Part shown: one piece after another, positions 28,127 through 36,416 of the stretch
How the letters are laid out: each line of letters starts with the position of its first letter
Numbering within the stretch: position 1 is the first letter of the stretch
NCBI RefSeq assembly: GCF_000745965.1
Contig: NZ_JQKI01000017.1
Location: 1-64,000, forward strand
DNA length: 64,000 nt
Source: Edaphobacter aggregans DSM 19364
GTDB taxonomy: Bacteria; Acidobacteriota; Terriglobia; Terriglobales; Acidobacteriaceae
Direction: 5' to 3'
The notes under the pieces: generated by a model
Told to the model about the DNA's origin: nothing
The model's input: the letters and a program-made list of their open reading frames with translations, nothing else
Database searches by the model: none
Program-made: the position numbers and the translations under genes

Positions 28127-28627
28127 ATGCCTGTTGATCTGAAGACGCTGCAGCTGTTCATTCTCGCCGCTCTCTTCGCCATGCTCTACGCCGGACGCAT
28201 GGTGAAGGGCTCGCCGCGCGAGACCGCCGAGGGTCTGGCCTTTCCTCTGAAGCCGCTCGTGGTGTGGAGCCGCGGCATCGTGCTCCCGCTCTACTTCGCG
28301 CTCTTCGCTTGGCCGATGTGGCAGTCCCGGCATAACATCCCCCTGTGGCTGCCGCTGTTCATCGTGGCGCTGGTCGCGCTGATCCTTTACCAGATGCCCG
28401 GCACCATCGTGCTGACCCCGACCGCATTGGTGCAGCGCTTCTGGCTGCGTAGCGACAAGACCATCCGGTACGGCGAGGTGATGAGCATCCAGATCATCGG
28501 CGCCGGGCGAATGACTCGCGTGCTGGGCGACAACCGCGTCACCATCACGCATACCTGGAATCACAGCGCCTCCGAGCAGTTCCGCAAGGAGCTGGAGCGG
28601 CGGACCGGAAAGCGCGTCTTCCGCTAG
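28127..28627 (+). CDS. Small membrane protein, PH-like C-terminal part
   Basis: This 166-residue protein has three likely membrane helices (about residues 9-22, 47-63 and 73-88) followed by a soluble beta-rich part (TIVLTPTALVQRFWL through IRYGEVMSIQII and VTITHTWN) that resembles bacterial PH-like domains. A short helix with KELERRTGKRVF ends it. It lies 28 bases after the TldE-like gene and may belong to the same operon. No function can be assigned. Confidence 0.75.
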   Translation: MPVDLKTLQLFILAALFAMLYAGRMVKGSPRETAEGLAFPLKPLVVWSRGIVLPLYFALFAWPMWQSRHNIPLWLPLFIVALVALILYQMPGTIVLTPTALVQRFWLRSDKTIRYGEVMSIQIIGAGRMTRVLGDNRVTITHTWNHSASEQFRKELERRTGKRVFR

Positions 28628-28630
28628 CGG

Positions 28631-29416
28631 TTAGTCAGTCCGTATGAGATAGGGCTCGGCGCCGGAGACGTGAATGCTGTCGGCGACCTCGGTGGCGTGA
28701 GCCTTATCCGGCCTCGCCAGATTGATCCGCACCCAGTGCCCCGTCGGGCCCGGAAACTCGATCACCTTCGCGGTCGTGTAGCGGCGCATCAATTCGTTCT
28801 TCAGCTTCACCGCGTCTTTCTCAGTTTGGAACGCGCCCACCTGGACGCACCATCGGCCGCCGGGGATCGCGCTCGGGCTGGTGCTCGGCCCCGGAGTCCA
28901 CGCCTCGACCCGTACCTTCGCCACACCCATGCGATAGAGGCCCGTGGCCTTGGCGGCGGCCAGCGAAAGGTCGATGATCCGGCCGTGTACAAACGGCCCG
29001 CGGTCGGTGATCTTCACCATCGCCGACTGATTCGTCGTCAGGTTCGTCACCCGCACCATCGAGCCCAACGGCAGCGTCAGATGTGCCGCCGTCATGGCGT
29101 TCTGGTCGTAGACCTTGCCGTCGGCTCCTTTGCGGCCGGCATAGGGCGGGCCGTACCAACTGGCCAGGCCGGTCTCCACCAGGGAAGGCTTTCCGCGAAC
29201 ATCGGGCGGAGGCGCAGGCAGCGACGGCGCGTTTGCTGCCGATGACTTGCTCGAACCCGGCGATGCCGGGCGCGTATCCGGCTTCGCGTAGGTTCCCGAG
29301 CCGGCGGCAGGGGGAGGCGGCGGATGATAGGCGCGCGCCGTCTTCTTATGGCAGCCGCTCGCCGCCAGCGCAAGCGCCGTCACCAGTGCGGTGGACGCGA
29401 GGCGCGCGCGCTTCAC
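28631..29416 (-). CDS. rlpA: RlpA-like septal ring lytic transglycosylase lipoprotein
   Basis: This 261-residue lipoprotein has the lipobox LAASGC with the lipidated Cys at 22, a Pro-rich linker, a double-psi beta-barrel domain (ETGLASWYGPPYAG, TAAHLTLPLGSMVRVTN, KITDRGPFVHGRIIDLS) and a C-terminal SPOR domain (WCVQVGAFQTEKDAVKL). RlpA cleaves denuded glycan strands at the division septum, where SPOR recruits it. The start is GTG and overlaps the stop of the upstream small gene by four bases (GTGA), so they are coupled. Confidence 0.94.
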   Translation of the reverse strand: MKRARLASTALVTALALAASGCHKKTARAYHPPPPPAAGSGTYAKPDTRPASPGSSKSSAANAPSLPAPPPDVRGKPSLVETGLASWYGPPYAGRKGADGKVYDQNAMTAAHLTLPLGSMVRVTNLTTNQSAMVKITDRGPFVHGRIIDLSLAAAKATGLYRMGVAKVRVEAWTPGPSTSPSAIPGGRWCVQVGAFQTEKDAVKLKNELMRRYTTAKVIEFPGPTGHWVRINLARPDKAHATEVADSIHVSGAEPYLIRTD

Positions 29417-29673
29417 GGCTTCGGCTCATCCTTTGGGTCTTCCGGGGCTTCGCCTGGTGAGGGAGGCGTTCTCCCGGCCCGCTCATCCATCCGCTGGGCC
29501 AGCCGGTTCAGCTCGCGCGCCGCGGCGCGCAGAGCCTCGGATCCGTTCTTACGGATGTCGGGAACGATCTCGTCGTTGAAGTAGCGAACAAAGTCGCGCA
29601 CATCCTCTTCGATGCGGGCGCCCGCTTCGTGCCGCCGCTCCTCCCATGGACGCCTTGGATTCTCGTTGGCCAT
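29413..29673 (-). CDS. Small charged protein upstream of rlpA, unknown
   Basis: An 86-residue protein if started at the ATG at 29673 (ANENPRRPWEER); an ATG at 29697 would add eight residues. It is a hydrophilic helical protein, with EEDVRDFVRYFNDEIVPDIRKNGSEALRAAARELNRLAQRM and a Pro/Glu/Asp-rich tail, and has no membrane helix. Coupling to rlpA suggests a role linked to the cell envelope or translation of rlpA, but no family was recognised. Confidence 0.65.
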   Translation of the reverse strand: MANENPRRPWEERRHEAGARIEEDVRDFVRYFNDEIVPDIRKNGSEALRAAARELNRLAQRMDERAGRTPPSPGEAPEDPKDEPKP

Positions 29674-29940
29674 GACCGACACGTCTCCACCCTTCATTAT
29701 CGAAATGAGGAAAACGGCGGGTCAATCGTTCCCGCGGCGATTCCACATATGGTGCCGAGGTGGTAACGTCATGAAGATAACGGATAAATCGCACCGACCA
29801 GCGCAACGTACGGCTCTTCGCAGGCGTCTTTTCTATTAGAGGCAGACGCCAAATACTCCAGTGGCGTAGGGCCCCGGGTATTCGCCGCTTCTTTTTTTGG
29901 AGAGAACGCGAGACCGTAAGTTCTTTCGTGAGGTTCTCCA

Positions 29941-30753
29941 GTGACGACACCACTCTCCCGTTTCTCTTTGCCCTTGCTGTTGGCGCTTCTCACCTTGCCT
30001 GCAACTTATCGTGCTTTTGGATATGTGGTCGAATCGCCGAGCACTGACCCGCCCGCGGTTACGCTTCCGGATTCGCCGGGAGCGATGCTCTCTTCCCCGC
30101 TCGACTCCAGCTCCTTGACTGCCGAAGCTACCGGCCAGGCCGGGTTTGCCGGGCAGGCCACTGGGACAAGCACCAAGCCGATGGCGCTTCCCCGCGTGAA
30201 ACTCATCTATGCTGGGCAGCCGGTGCCAAAGCAGGAGGCGCACGACAAGATCCTGCTGGGACTGCGCGAGTCGGTGACTCCGTTCAGTATGCTGGGCTGG
30301 GTCTTCTCGGCCGGCTGGTCACAGCTGATCGACGGTATGCCGAACTACGGAACCAATAGCCAGGCCTTTGCCCAGCGCCTCGGGGCGGCTGCGGCTCTCG
30401 GCACGAGCAAGGAGATCTTCTCGGACGCCGTCCTGGCGACGGCCTTCCACCAGGATCCGCGGTACTACCAGCTCGGCAAGAGCCACAAATTCATCAATCG
30501 CGCTCTCTATGCAGGAACCCGGCCCATCGTCGGACGCACCGACAGCGGAAAGACGATCCCCAACTATGCCTTTATCCTTGGAACCGGCGGCGCGGCGGCG
30601 CTCACCCGTACCTACTATCCCGAGCGCAATCAGACGACCGGCAAAGTCTTTCAAACCTGGGCCACCTCGCTGGGCGGCTCAGCCCTCGGATCTCTTGTGA
30701 GTGAGTTCGGCGGCCAGGTGATCGGCTGGCTGCGCCTCGGAAAATACGAATAA
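29941..30753 (+). CDS. Exported acidobacterial LPDSPG/DPRYY-family protein 1
   Basis: The 270-residue product (GTG start) has a signal peptide, then the motif LPDSPG shared with the next gene. The C-terminal half contains FHQDPRYY, IVGRTDSGKTIPNYAF and two glycine/alanine-rich hydrophobic stretches that may insert in the outer membrane. It is a paralogue of the following gene. I know this type of protein as abundant in acidobacteria but cannot name a function; an envelope structural or transport role is only a guess. Confidence 0.8.
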   Translation: MTTPLSRFSLPLLLALLTLPATYRAFGYVVESPSTDPPAVTLPDSPGAMLSSPLDSSSLTAEATGQAGFAGQATGTSTKPMALPRVKLIYAGQPVPKQEAHDKILLGLRESVTPFSMLGWVFSAGWSQLIDGMPNYGTNSQAFAQRLGAAAALGTSKEIFSDAVLATAFHQDPRYYQLGKSHKFINRALYAGTRPIVGRTDSGKTIPNYAFILGTGGAAALTRTYYPERNQTTGKVFQTWATSLGGSALGSLVSEFGGQVIGWLRLGKYE

Positions 30754-30798
30754 TCCTTCCCGATTTCCTGCGTCTGAACCTTAGGAAGGGAAGAACGG

Positions 30799-31758
30799 GT
30801 GAACATGGACAGGGTTTTCATACTGGGGCTATTGCTCTCCCTAGGAACGGCTGTAGCCCAGACAACTGAGCCACCACTTACCAGGACCCCTGGACCGGAG
30901 AAGACTCCTGGACCAGAGACGACGGCGGCCGCACAGTCGAGTGCCGCCAACGCAGACAGCTCCTCCGGCAAGCTGCCGGATTCCCCCGGTGTTGTCGCGC
31001 GCCGCCAGGCGGACGTCGTCTCCGTCGGTGAGGCCTCGCTCAAGGCCAGCGGCAAAAAGCCCGGCGCCTGCAGTCCCCGGCACGCCCTCTGGATGATTAC
31101 CTACGATCCCAACAAGGTCGATCAGCCTCCTCCTCCCTGCAGCGAACTCGTCTACCCCTACCAGCGCTTCCTCGACACCAACGTCATCATTCCGCTCACC
31201 CGGAAGCAGAAGGGCTACCTGGCGCTGCACAATGCCACCGATCCCGCTACGCTCGGAACCATCATCGGCATCTCGGCCATCAGCATCGCCGCCGACTCGC
31301 ATACCGCCTATGGGCCCGGACTGGAGGGCTTCGGCGGGCTCGCCGGAGTGAGCATGCTCCAGAACACCACCGGAGAGTTCTTCGGCACCTTCGCCATCCC
31401 CGCCCTCACCCACCAGGACCCACGCTACTACCGCATGCCCCACGCTCCCTTCCCCAAGCGGCTGATCTACTCCCTCACGCGCAGCTACATCTCGCGCAGC
31501 GACTCCGGCAAGACCATCCCCAACTACGGCGTCCTCGGCGGGTACCTCGTCGCCGCCGAGATATCGAACCTCTACGTCCCCGGCATCGAGAGCGACGGCG
31601 CCTCCACCGCCGAGCGCATCGTCACCGGCCTCGCGCTTGACCCGGTCAACAACGTCATCAACGAGTTTCTGCCCGACGTCGCCAAACACGTTCACGTCCG
31701 CATCATCTTCGTTCAGCAAATCCTGAACAAGATCGCCGCCAACCAAGGCAGCCTGTAG
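30799..31758 (+). CDS. Exported acidobacterial LPDSPG/DPRYY-family protein 2
   Basis: The 319-residue product (GTG start with AGGAAGGG upstream) has a signal peptide, a Thr/Pro/Glu-rich linker and LPDSPG near residue 60. The conserved core reads [25 protein letters not shown] and NLYVPG. Compared with its neighbour it has an extra CSPRHALWM segment with cysteines and a longer C-terminus (VNEFLPDVAKHV-like). The 45-base gap and shared motifs point to a tandem duplication within one operon. Function is unknown. Confidence 0.8.
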   Translation: MNMDRVFILGLLLSLGTAVAQTTEPPLTRTPGPEKTPGPETTAAAQSSAANADSSSGKLPDSPGVVARRQADVVSVGEASLKASGKKPGACSPRHALWMITYDPNKVDQPPPPCSELVYPYQRFLDTNVIIPLTRKQKGYLALHNATDPATLGTIIGISAISIAADSHTAYGPGLEGFGGLAGVSMLQNTTGEFFGTFAIPALTHQDPRYYRMPHAPFPKRLIYSLTRSYISRSDSGKTIPNYGVLGGYLVAAEISNLYVPGIESDGASTAERIVTGLALDPVNNVINEFLPDVAKHVHVRIIFVQQILNKIAANQGSL

Positions 31759-32056
31759 TCTCCCATATTCCCCGTCGCGGGCTTTTGCATCTTTTTTCAC
31801 CCTTCCGCTCAGCCATCAGCTGTCGCCGTTCAATGCAGAATTTCCCCGTTCGCTTGTCCGACCTTCGATTCCGCCCCCGATCTGCGTAGTCTTAACTGGA
31901 CTCAAGCCCATTGCCTGCATCGACTTATCCGTGCAGCGCCGTGGGGCAGAATCAGGGTGTCTACTTCCGGCAGCACCCCGGGCCCGATACGATCGAAGTT
32001 CAGGCTTCAAACAAGTTTTTCCGAAGACGGAAACCATCAGGAGACAGAAAACGCAT

Positions 32057-34156
32057 ATGGCAAAGTCCGCGAAGTTAGCTGAAAAGGCGCTCACCTACGG
32101 CGCAAAGGCCGCCTGGGCAGTGTTCGACAAGCTGAACTCGATCTCGCCCAACCCGAGCTTCACCCCCAAGTGGAGCGACAAGCCCCTCCTGAAGAGTTAC
32201 CAGAAAGAGAAGCCCCCGCTAGGCTGGCCCCGCACCACCGACTCCCTCTGCCCCAAGTGCGTCCCTGAGATCCGCCAGCAGATCGTAGATGGCAAGCTGC
32301 CCCACGAGATCCTGCTCAACGAGAAGGTCGGCGAGATCAAGGCGCAGATCATCGAGCGCGACGGCCAGATCCTGATGGTCAAGGACTGCCCCATCCACGG
32401 CCACTTCGAGGACGTTATGTCCATCGACCCGCCGATGATGAAGCACCTCGAAGACGTCTTCCCCGGCCGCGACATCCGCGCCCACAACGACGAGAAGCTC
32501 CACAACCACGGTACTTCGACCGTGACGCACGGCCGCGGTTCGGTTCTGACCATCGACCTGACCAACCGCTGCAACATGATGTGCGACCCCTGCTTCATGG
32601 ACGCCAACCAGGTCGGCTTCGTCCACGAGCTGACGTGGGACGAGATCAAAACCATGCTCGACAACGCGATCACCATCAAGCCGCGTCGTCAGATGAGCGT
32701 TCAGTTCTCCGGTGGCGAGCCCACGCTGAGCCCCTACTTCCTCGACGCCGTCGCCTACTCCCGCAAGGTTGGTTACAACTCCGTGCAGGCCGCGACCAAC
32801 GGCATCGAGTTCGCGAAGTCCAAGGAGTTCGCCAAGGCCGCCGCTGAGGCCGGTCTGCGCTACGCCTACCTGCAGTTCGACGGCATCGGCAACGCTGCCA
32901 ACTCGCACCGCAAGGTCGGCAACGCATTCGACGTGAAGCTCCAGGCCATCCACAACCTGCACGAGGCCGGCGTCGACATCGTTCCCGTAACGACGATCGT
33001 CAACGGCATCAACAACGAGCAGGTTGGCCGCATCATCGAGTTCGCGCTCGACAACCCGAAGAAGATCAACTTCCTCTCCTTCCAGCCCGTCTCCTTCACC
33101 GGCCGCGACGAAGAGGTCTCCGACGAGCGCCGCGCCGCACAGCGTTACACCCTCTCGCACCTCGCGCACGACATCCGCAACCAGACCGGCCTCGGCGAAT
33201 CGACCCGCGACTGGTTCCCCATCTCCTTCATGAGCACCTTCTCTGACTGGGCCGACCTCGTACACGGACCGGATCACGACTGGGGCCAGCTCTCCTGCGG
33301 ATGCCACCCGAACTGCGGCATCGGCATGGCGCTGATGATCGACAAGGAGACCAAGGAAGCCGTTCCCGTCACCGCATTCCTCGACGCCGTGCAGCTGGCC
33401 AAGGACGTCGCCCGCGTCAACGACGCCGCCCGTGGCAAGTTCCTCTCCATCCTCGGCGTCTCGCTCGCGCTGCTGCGCAACTACGATCCCACCAAGGCCC
33501 CTACGCACTTCAAGATCGTTGACCTGCTCCAGAAGTTCGACAAGTGCTTCGGCGCCACCGGCCGCAACTACGGCAAGGTGACCGCTGACCGCACCATGGC
33601 CGATATCGAGAAGCGCCGCGGCGACCGCTGGAACTTCCTCTTCATCGCCGGCATGTGGTTCCAGGACCTCTTCAACTACGACTTCCGCCGCACCGAGCAG
33701 TGCATCATCCCCTACGCCACCCAGGAAGGCGAGATCAGCTTCTGCGCGTACAACACCGGCGTGGGCTGGCGCAACATCATCGAGAAGATGCACATGACCG
33801 CTACCCTCACCAAGTGGTACGAGGAGCACGGCCGTCATGAGATCTTCGCCGGCGGTAAGAAGGTCGGTATCGAGAAGCAGGAGAAGTATGACCTGGTCCT
33901 GAACGAGGCCCACGTCAACGCTGCTGCCAACGACACCTTCGACAAGAGCGGCATCGCCAAGAACGCCCGCGAGGAGAAGATCCGGGCGCGCGACGCGAAG
34001 ATCAAGCAGGACGCCGAGAACGCGAAGATGGCCAAGCTCTACCGCAAGGAGATCCTCAAGGAGCAGGAGCAGCCCGGCTTCATCTCGCTCGGCGAGATCA
34101 AGACAGCCCCGGCACCCGCGAAGGTCCAGTCCGAAGAGACTGTCGCTGGCGACTAA
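32057..34156 (+). CDS. Radical SAM enzyme resembling tetraether / membrane-spanning lipid synthase
   Basis: This 699-residue protein has the radical SAM cluster motif CNMMCDPC (Cys172, 176, 179) and SGGEPTL at 218-224. Before it lies a TDSLCPKC...CPIHGHFED module (Cys65, 68, 111) like the N-terminal metal site of archaeal Tes. After it comes CGCHPNCGIG (Cys414, 416, 420) followed by VPVTAFLD, again as in Tes. The Tes/Mss families couple lipid tails by carbon-carbon bonds. Acidobacteria of this group are known for membrane-spanning iso-diabolic acid, so this may be its synthase; this is inference from motifs. The ATG at 32057 follows AGGAG at 13 bases. A C-terminal Lys/Glu-rich helix (660-699) is extra. 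Confidence 0.75.
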   Translation: MAKSAKLAEKALTYGAKAAWAVFDKLNSISPNPSFTPKWSDKPLLKSYQKEKPPLGWPRTTDSLCPKCVPEIRQQIVDGKLPHEILLNEKVGEIKAQIIERDGQILMVKDCPIHGHFEDVMSIDPPMMKHLEDVFPGRDIRAHNDEKLHNHGTSTVTHGRGSVLTIDLTNRCNMMCDPCFMDANQVGFVHELTWDEIKTMLDNAITIKPRRQMSVQFSGGEPTLSPYFLDAVAYSRKVGYNSVQAATNGIEFAKSKEFAKAAAEAGLRYAYLQFDGIGNAANSHRKVGNAFDVKLQAIHNLHEAGVDIVPVTTIVNGINNEQVGRIIEFALDNPKKINFLSFQPVSFTGRDEEVSDERRAAQRYTLSHLAHDIRNQTGLGESTRDWFPISFMSTFSDWADLVHGPDHDWGQLSCGCHPNCGIGMALMIDKETKEAVPVTAFLDAVQLAKDVARVNDAARGKFLSILGVSLALLRNYDPTKAPTHFKIVDLLQKFDKCFGATGRNYGKVTADRTMADIEKRRGDRWNFLFIAGMWFQDLFNYDFRRTEQCIIPYATQEGEISFCAYNTGVGWRNIIEKMHMTATLTKWYEEHGRHEIFAGGKKVGIEKQEKYDLVLNEAHVNAAANDTFDKSGIAKNAREEKIRARDAKIKQDAENAKMAKLYRKEILKEQEQPGFISLGEIKTAPAPAKVQSEETVAGD

Positions 34157-34175
34157 CCCTTTTTCCTGGTAAAAG

Positions 34176-34204
34176 AAAGGCCGCCAGCAATGGCGGCCTT
34201 TTTA
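34176..34204 (+). terminator. Intrinsic terminator of the radical SAM gene
   Basis: AAAGGCCGCCA pairs with TGGCGGCCTTT around a GCAA tetraloop and is followed by T-residues. It starts 20 bases after the stop codon. Confidence 0.93.
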
Positions 34205-34394
34205 CGCTCGCAAACAGGCGCTCCGGCCGCAATTCCAATCTCGGCCACCCCCAAAAGTGTTACTCAGCCGCAAGCCTTCCCCGCTATCCCAAAAGTCTTC
34301 CTTCTGGGGATGTGTCCTTGAAGGCACGGTGAGAAAGTATTCGAAGTACACAAATCCCAGGTGCTTGATTGGATGAAACAAGGAGACGGCCGTG

Positions 34395-34601
34395 ATGAAT
34401 CTCATGGAAAGGGACGCGAAGATGGGAGAGATAACCTACTATCGGGATGCGACGACCGGCGATTATTCTTTATCCCTGCATGGCGCGATCGCTGTGTTAG
34501 CAGCAGAAAATGAGCGCTTGCAGATCATGATCGATGACCTCCTGAACAGAATCGAGTGCCTCCGTTGCAAGCCTGATCTGGTCGAATTAGGGTCTGCGTA
34601 G
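34395..34601 (+). CDS. Small protein, possible coiled coil
   Basis: A 68-residue frame starting at ATG 34395 (or GTG 34392), preceded by AAGGAGACGG. The sequence MGEITYYRDATTGDYSLSL followed by a helix AVLAAENERLQIMIDDLLNRIE looks like a real small coiled-coil protein rather than noise. It stands alone between two terminators. No family was recognised. Confidence 0.5.
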   Translation: MNLMERDAKMGEITYYRDATTGDYSLSLHGAIAVLAAENERLQIMIDDLLNRIECLRCKPDLVELGSA

Positions 34602-34724
34602 AACGCAGCTGCAATTTTGCGAGTTCGATTCCGATCGTTACGAGTATGTGCCCCACGGGGCGATGTCCTTCAGAGCCAGCTTCTCCAGGCTCAGCTCCAA
34701 GATCAACCGCTTCAGATCAGTAGA

Positions 34725-34754
34725 AAGGCCGCCATCGCTGGCGGCCTTCTTCTT
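34725..34754. terminator. Bidirectional intrinsic terminator
   Basis: AAGGCCGCCA pairs with TGGCGGCCTT around TCGC, followed by CTTCTTTTT on the plus strand and TTTCTA on the minus strand. It separates the small plus-strand gene from the LPKTG gene and nearly repeats the stem of the terminator at 34176. Confidence 0.85.
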
Positions 34755-34773
34755 TTTAGCTGTTGACCCGAAG

Positions 34774-35586
34774 TTACTTCAACGCCATCCGAATCCGGCG
34801 TGTCAGCATTCCCGCTGCCAGACTGCCAAGCCCGAGCAGCCCAACCAGCGGCCACTCGCTGCCCGTCTTTGGCAGTGCCGCTGGGGTTGGTTCAGCCGCA
34901 GCAGTCTGCGTTGGCTGAGGCGCAGGGTTCGAAGTCTCGATCAGCAGCACGTCCACTGTATCCGGCATCGGTTGCGCAGGAGGAGGTGGCGGCGGGGGCG
35001 CAACGCCTGCGACCAACTTCTGCTGCGTAACCACCGTTGTCGGCGCTTCCGTCACCACGGTCGCACTTACAGTCATCCCCTTCTTCAGATGGAACACCGA
35101 CTGCTGCGTGCCGTCGATGTTGAACATCTGCCCCTTTGGAACCTTGTACTCCTTGTTCGTTCCATCGGGCAGCGTGAGGATCACCATGCTTGGAGGGTTC
35201 ACGTACCAGACCTTGCCGTCGATCGTCCGTACCGTCTTTACCGTTGTGGGAACCGTCTTCGTTGTGACCGTTTGTGTTAAGTGGGTGCCAACCTTGAGTT
35301 GGTGAACGTTCATCGTCTTGCCATTCTCAGTGAACGTCTGGCTGTCAGGTACAGTGAAGTGCTTCACCTCTCCGGTGCCGTCCATCTTCACCACAACGTC
35401 ATTGCCGGATACATAGATCACGGTGCCGCCCTTCACTACGCTCTCATACTGCGCCGGCCCTTTCTGGGTTGTTGTCGAGCTAGTATCCTGGGCCCGGACA
35501 CCCGAGGACAACATGGCGCAGCCAAATGTGCACAGCGCTGCGCGTACGATCCATCTGCTTCTGATATTCCAATGTGCAATTGCCAT
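34774..35586 (-). CDS. LPXTG-type surface protein (LPKTG sorting signal)
   Basis: This 270-residue protein has a signal peptide (cleaved near residue 32), an ectodomain built of two related beta modules (about 53-110 and 123-180), a Pro-rich stalk (196-236), and a complete sorting signal: LPKTG at 238-242, a hydrophobic helix (246-260) and the basic tail TRRIRMALK. That tripartite end is the standard sortase substrate. The sortase gene lies immediately upstream on the same strand with a nine-base gap, so this is very likely its dedicated substrate. In a diderm the acceptor cannot be predicted. Ligand or role is unknown. Confidence 0.88.
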   Translation of the reverse strand: MAIAHWNIRSRWIVRAALCTFGCAMLSSGVRAQDTSSTTTQKGPAQYESVVKGGTVIYVSGNDVVVKMDGTGEVKHFTVPDSQTFTENGKTMNVHQLKVGTHLTQTVTTKTVPTTVKTVRTIDGKVWYVNPPSMVILTLPDGTNKEYKVPKGQMFNIDGTQQSVFHLKKGMTVSATVVTEAPTTVVTQQKLVAGVAPPPPPPPAQPMPDTVDVLLIETSNPAPQPTQTAAAEPTPAALPKTGSEWPLVGLLGLGSLAAGMLTRRIRMALK

Positions 35587-35595
35587 AGATCCTCC

Positions 35596-36306
35596 TTAGG
35601 GGTTAGGCCGCGCATTTCCGCGTGCGGCTGGCTGTGCATCTGCTCGCAATGACGCAGAGACGATGTACCGCTCCGGCGCGCTCCCGACAAAATAGAACGG
35701 GAAACAAGTAACCAGAGTGATTGAGGAGACGGGCCCGGGTTGAAGGACAGAGACATCCTGGGGGGTCACTACGGTTATCTGATCGACTTCGTACGTTGCT
35801 ACTGCATCGGGGAGAACGAGCTTGATCTCATCGCCTGGAGCGATCTCTTTCAGGCCACGAAAGAAGCCATCCCGGTGCCCCGCGATTCCGAGGTTTCCAG
35901 GCTGGCCAGGATGAGCCGTCCCAACAATGCGTCCCACGCCGCGGTCCAGCGTAAGATCGTCGGTGCCCTCAAAGACAGGCACCTCAAGATGAATCTTAGG
36001 AATGGTCAACACGGCCAGAGGCGTGCCGAAGGCATGGCCCAGGCTGGTGTTGTAGGCGCGAATCCGCTTGTCGCTCCAAAGACTTGTATCGACACCGGCA
36101 GCTCCCCCAGCCGTATCACTGCCGGCATGTGCCGGGAAGACACTCGCAGACGTCTGCTTGAACGCTGCGATGACGGTACGCGCCGCCACAAAGCTATACA
36201 GGCGCACTGCGGCGTAGCTGCAGACCATAAAGAGGCCTGCAATCAGGAATATCCGCTCCATCGAGCGGAGGAGCTGCATCGCCCTGGGGGTAGCGTTCCC
36301 ATTCAT
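35596..36306 (-). CDS. Sortase (class D/E-like)
   Basis: This 236-residue transpeptidase has one N-terminal membrane helix (about 18-38) and a C-terminal sortase beta-barrel. The catalytic triad is visible as His144 (IAGHRDGFFR), Cys201 (SITLVTCFPF) and Arg213 (APERYIV). The TLVTC block and the length fit class D-type enzymes. It would cleave LPXTG between Thr and Gly and transfer the protein to an amine or water. The LPKTG protein gene follows in the same operon. Sortases are rare in Gram-negative diderms. Confidence 0.93.
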   Translation of the reverse strand: MNGNATPRAMQLLRSMERIFLIAGLFMVCSYAAVRLYSFVAARTVIAAFKQTSASVFPAHAGSDTAGGAAGVDTSLWSDKRIRAYNTSLGHAFGTPLAVLTIPKIHLEVPVFEGTDDLTLDRGVGRIVGTAHPGQPGNLGIAGHRDGFFRGLKEIAPGDEIKLVLPDAVATYEVDQITVVTPQDVSVLQPGPVSSITLVTCFPFYFVGSAPERYIVSASLRADAQPAARGNARPNP

Positions 36307-36416
36307 GGAATGCCGTCCTCACACAACCGGGGCCCTTGGGGAGACAACCTCCTTGCCAAGCTTTACGAGCGTGCATCTCCCCACAAACTCTATGCGCCCG
36401 TACGATACACCGTTTT

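Noticed and set aside
34612..34630. T-loop-like GAGTTCGATTCC near the small coiled-coil gene
   Set aside because: The flanks do not pair and no cloverleaf can be drawn.
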